Made by a program: the position numbers and the translations under genes
Notes under the pieces: model-generated
What the model saw: only the letters and a program-made list of their open reading frames with translations
Told to the model about the DNA's origin: nothing
The model's database searches: none
Shown: positions 61,730 to 64,000 of the stretch, piece by piece
How positions within the stretch are numbered: the stretch's first letter is position 1
Layout: every line of letters begins with the position of its first letter
From: Planctomycetota bacterium
GTDB lineage: Bacteria > Planctomycetota > Phycisphaerae > Phycisphaerales > SM1A02
DNA length: 64,000 nt
Reading direction: 5' to 3'
Assembly (NCBI GenBank): GCA_024230295.1
Contig: JAAERN010000014.1
Coordinates: 1 to 64,000, forward strand

Positions 61730-64000
61730 ATGTCACTCCCCGTACTCATACTGGTCACCGCCATCGCATCTACAAGCGGATCGCCGGTCACGCTCATGAC
61801 ATTTAACATCCGCTATGACAATCCTGCAGACGGCGCCAACATCTGGAATGCTCGCCGGACGCTCGTCGCGGACACCATCCGCCAAACCGACCCGGCCGCC
61901 ATTGCCATTCAAGAAGCGCTCCCCCACCAACTCACGTGGCTCCTTGAGACGTTGCCTCAGTACACGCAAGTCGGCACGCCCCGCACCTCGAACGGCGAGT
62001 TCAGCGGATTGCTTATTGACCCCACCAGACTGGAGATCCTCGCCTCGGGACAGATCTGGCTCTCCGAGCAACCGGACGCGCCAAGCAGCACCGGATGGGA
62101 TGCAGCGCTACCACGAACCGCAACGTGGACCCGCGTGCGCCGCTCCGGAACTTCCAGCCCCGTCATACTCCTCGTCGGAACACACTTCGATCATCAAGGC
62201 CGCGAAGCCAGAGCACAGAGCGCCGCCCTCATTGTGTCGAGCCTGCCGGAGTGGTGCGACGGCAAGCCACTGCCCATCGCCATCATGGGAGACTTCAACG
62301 CCTCACCCGGAAGTCCTCCCATAACTACGTTCGAAGATGCTGGCTTTGCCCCAAGCATTTCCAAAGGCGAAGGTACGTTCCACCGATTCGACGGAGAGTC
62401 AACCGGCCCTCACATCGACGACATCTTGCTCAATGATCAGTGGACAGGACAGCGAGCCGAGGTCCTGCGCCCCCGAGCAGGCAAGCGCACCGCGTCTGAT
62501 CACGACCCAGTATTCCTCAGTGCGGTCCCCAAGGCACCGACCGGCACCATCGGCTTACCGCGCCAACTCACACAGACATGGCACCCTCCCGCCTCAACCA
62601 TTGTCAACCTTGCCGCACTCGGCCTACCGCCAAACATCCAGCAGCAAGCCCAACGTGTAGCAAATGTGCTCAAAGATCGCGGCCACACCGAAACCGATCA
62701 CCACCAACTCTCCCGTGTGCTCGCGCCATTTACGCACCCATTTGCGCTTCCCGAACTCGGTCTCGATGTCACCGACTCACTACGGGAACTGCCGCAGCAT
62801 CCCGGCGCCATCCGCGACATCGCTGCAGACATGCTCGACACAACGCCTTCGCCAGGCAACCGCCCTCGCGGCGATCGCGAGTTGGCAGATCGGCTGCTAG
62901 CCTTTCTGGAAGTCCCAGCAGGCACCCTCTATATCGAGGACGACTTACCCGCGATGCTCGGCGTCATCCGCGCATCGGTGGACATCGACTTCGGCGCGAT
63001 CACCGCCTCTCTTGTCGTTCCCCAAGCAACGTCACAGCCCTTCTTCGGCCGCGCGAAGCCTCCAGGCGTCACTGGATCGATCCTTGCCGGCGAACATGGT
63101 CGCAACGGTTGGCGCGTCGTGGGCGGCGATGGCCCCAACACCTATGACATGAGCCTACTCGCCGAAGTCTTCGATATGGGCGGCGATGATCGCTACACCG
63201 CGAGCGACCTCGTACTCGGCGACCGACTCGTTGTGGATCTCGGCGGGAACGACGTCTACACAGGCACGCCTTCGCAAGGTCCGGCTGCAGGCCTCTTCGG
63301 CACGTGGATCATCGACGACCGCAGCGGCGACGATCGCTACGGGCAGAAAGGCGGCCGTTTCTCGACCGGCGCGGGCGCATTCGGCGCGGGCATGATCATC
63401 GACCGCGGCGGGGATGATGTCTACATGGGAACGCACTGGTCGATCGGCGCCGCGGTGTATGGGGCGGGCATCGTCATGGATCTTGGCGGAGGCAACGATC
63501 AGTACCTCGGCGACTTTCTCACAGACGCCGTCGGCGGACCGCGTGGGTTTGGACTCGTGCTGGATGCAGGCGGCGACGATCGCCACATCGCCGACGGGCC
63601 GACGTCATCTGTCTATGGCACCCCAAATGTGCATGCTTCCTTAAGCCAGGGCATGGGCTTTGGCTACCGCAAGTATGCGGCGGGGGGAATCGGCGTGTTG
63701 TGTGATCTTGCGGGCGACGACCACTATCAGGCCGGCGAATTCAGCCAAGGGGGCGGCTACTACCACAGCCTCGGCGTGCTGCGCGACGTGAGCGGCAATG
63801 ACATCTACAACGGCAATCGCTACGCGCAGGGCTTCGGCGTCCACCAGGCCTTCGGTGTCCTGGTCGACGACGCGGGCAACGATGCCTACGACGCCATGAC
63901 GGCGGCAGATCAGGGATCCGCCTGGGATATCGCAGCGGGCGCGCTGCTTGATCGCGGCGGCAACGACACCTACAACGCAGACGGCATGGCGCAGGCATCA
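61730..64000 (+). CDS. Endonuclease/exonuclease/phosphatase protein with GGDD repeats (partial)
   Basis: An open frame from ATG 61730 to the window edge (757 codons, 3' end missing). A short hydrophobic signal (LPVLILVTAIASTSG) leads to an EEP domain at about 20-265 with MTFNIRYDNPADG, AIQEALPHQ, GTHFDHQGREARAQSA, MGDFNASPGSPP, PHIDDILL and the terminal SDHDPVF, so all core metal/catalytic motifs are present. A helical middle region of unknown type spans about 270-475. From about residue 478 onward come GGDDxY-type repeats. The EEP subclass resembles secreted nucleases and phosphodiesterases. Confidence 0.85.
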   Translation, partial: MSLPVLILVTAIASTSGSPVTLMTFNIRYDNPADGANIWNARRTLVADTIRQTDPAAIAIQEALPHQLTWLLETLPQYTQVGTPRTSNGEFSGLLIDPTRLEILASGQIWLSEQPDAPSSTGWDAALPRTATWTRVRRSGTSSPVILLVGTHFDHQGREARAQSAALIVSSLPEWCDGKPLPIAIMGDFNASPGSPPITTFEDAGFAPSISKGEGTFHRFDGESTGPHIDDILLNDQWTGQRAEVLRPRAGKRTASDHDPVFLSAVPKAPTGTIGLPRQLTQTWHPPASTIVNLAALGLPPNIQQQAQRVANVLKDRGHTETDHHQLSRVLAPFTHPFALPELGLDVTDSLRELPQHPGAIRDIAADMLDTTPSPGNRPRGDRELADRLLAFLEVPAGTLYIEDDLPAMLGVIRASVDIDFGAITASLVVPQATSQPFFGRAKPPGVTGSILAGEHGRNGWRVVGGDGPNTYDMSLLAEVFDMGGDDRYTASDLVLGDRLVVDLGGNDVYTGTPSQGPAAGLFGTWIIDDRSGDDRYGQKGGRFSTGAGAFGAGMIIDRGGDDVYMGTHWSIGAAVYGAGIVMDLGGGNDQYLGDFLTDAVGGPRGFGLVLDAGGDDRHIADGPTSSVYGTPNVHASLSQGMGFGYRKYAAGGIGVLCDLAGDDHYQAGEFSQGGGYYHSLGVLRDVSGNDIYNGNRYAQGFGVHQAFGVLVDDAGNDAYDAMTAADQGSAWDIAAGALLDRGGNDTYNADGMAQAS
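63165..64000 (+). repeat. GGDD/GGND repeats in the C-terminal part of the EEP protein
   Basis: At least ten copies of a [GSA]G[DN]D-x-[YH] motif (GGDDRY, GGNDVY, SGDDRY, GGDDVY, GGNDQY, GGDDRH, AGDDHY, SGNDIY, AGNDAY, GGNDTY) recur about every 20-35 residues. Each is preceded by a short hydrophobic strand such as GAGMIID or GFGLVLDA. The pattern suggests a calcium-binding beta-solenoid and continues beyond the window. Confidence 0.8.

Overview
The window looks like chromosomal core genome of a Gram-negative planctomycete, most likely class Phycisphaerae. The case rests on several features seen together: Kdo/LPS-export genes (kdsA, kdsD, an LptC/LptA-like protein), many secreted proteins with FG-GAP, PQQ-propeller or DUF1570-type architecture, and two secreted proteins with short C-terminal dockerin-like calcium repeats. 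A McsA/McsB protein-arginine-kinase pair and scattered respiratory complex I genes (nuoB and nuoC about 9.6 kb apart, no other nuo genes) add to it. Taxonomy is inference. Genes are densely packed, with many 4-bp ATGA/GTGA overlaps. No transposase, phage gene, CRISPR array or rRNA was seen.

Layout. 0-9.8 kb: guaA; an RsbW-like kinase/STAS/MlaE-permease trio; a coupled HtrA-like protease plus unknown secreted protein; a large FG-GAP protein; citrate synthase. 9.9-16 kb: rhomboid/trpF; moaC/amidohydrolase; a lipoprotein; trpG/pabA behind a DUF1444 gene. 16-20 kb: one tight operon kdsA-mcsA-mcsB-gluQRS-DUF192. 20-28 kb: ribE, a PQQ-propeller protein with purH, nuoB, a DUF1570 metallopeptidase-like protein, a YihY membrane protein, a pseudouridine synthase and scpA (these last two overlap tail to tail by 86 bp). 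28.4-33.7 kb: kdsD, an HslV/BPH-like Ntn hydrolase with Ser in place of the catalytic Thr, and a 1,211-residue LptC/LptA-like protein. 33.7-36.3 kb: nuoC, queE, an unknown gene, tRNA-Leu(GAG), smpB. 36.3-45.5 kb (minus strand): a GGDEF protein, an enlarged rseP, dxr, RNase E/G carrying an IF2_N-like domain, and ptsI. 45.6-54 kb: gatCA, a lipoprotein, a PgpH-type HD phosphodiesterase, an unknown 8-TM protein with a clear sigma70-type promoter, mutY, a lipoprotein. 54-64 kb: a more accessory secreted-protein region with a Tat-exported FAD oxidoreductase, a PqqB-like lipoprotein, an arylsulfotransferase-like and a second dockerin-tailed protein, a frame-broken gene, and an endonuclease/phosphatase-domain protein with GGDD repeats that runs off the right edge.

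Functional threads. Envelope biogenesis (kdsD, kdsA, Lpt bridge, MlaE), envelope proteolysis (HtrA-like, rhomboid, RseP), protein quality control (McsAB, Ntn hydrolase, SmpB), tRNA queuosine chemistry (QueE, GluQRS) and nucleotide-second-messenger turnover (GGDEF, PgpH).

Most novel signal. Two diverged copies of a roughly 250-nt non-coding element (57056-57306 and 61380-61646) each end in a strong intrinsic terminator. They share two helices supported by compensatory base changes. Copy A lies antisense to both of its neighbours, so it cannot be their UTR. I interpret it as a candidate undescribed structured small-RNA family.
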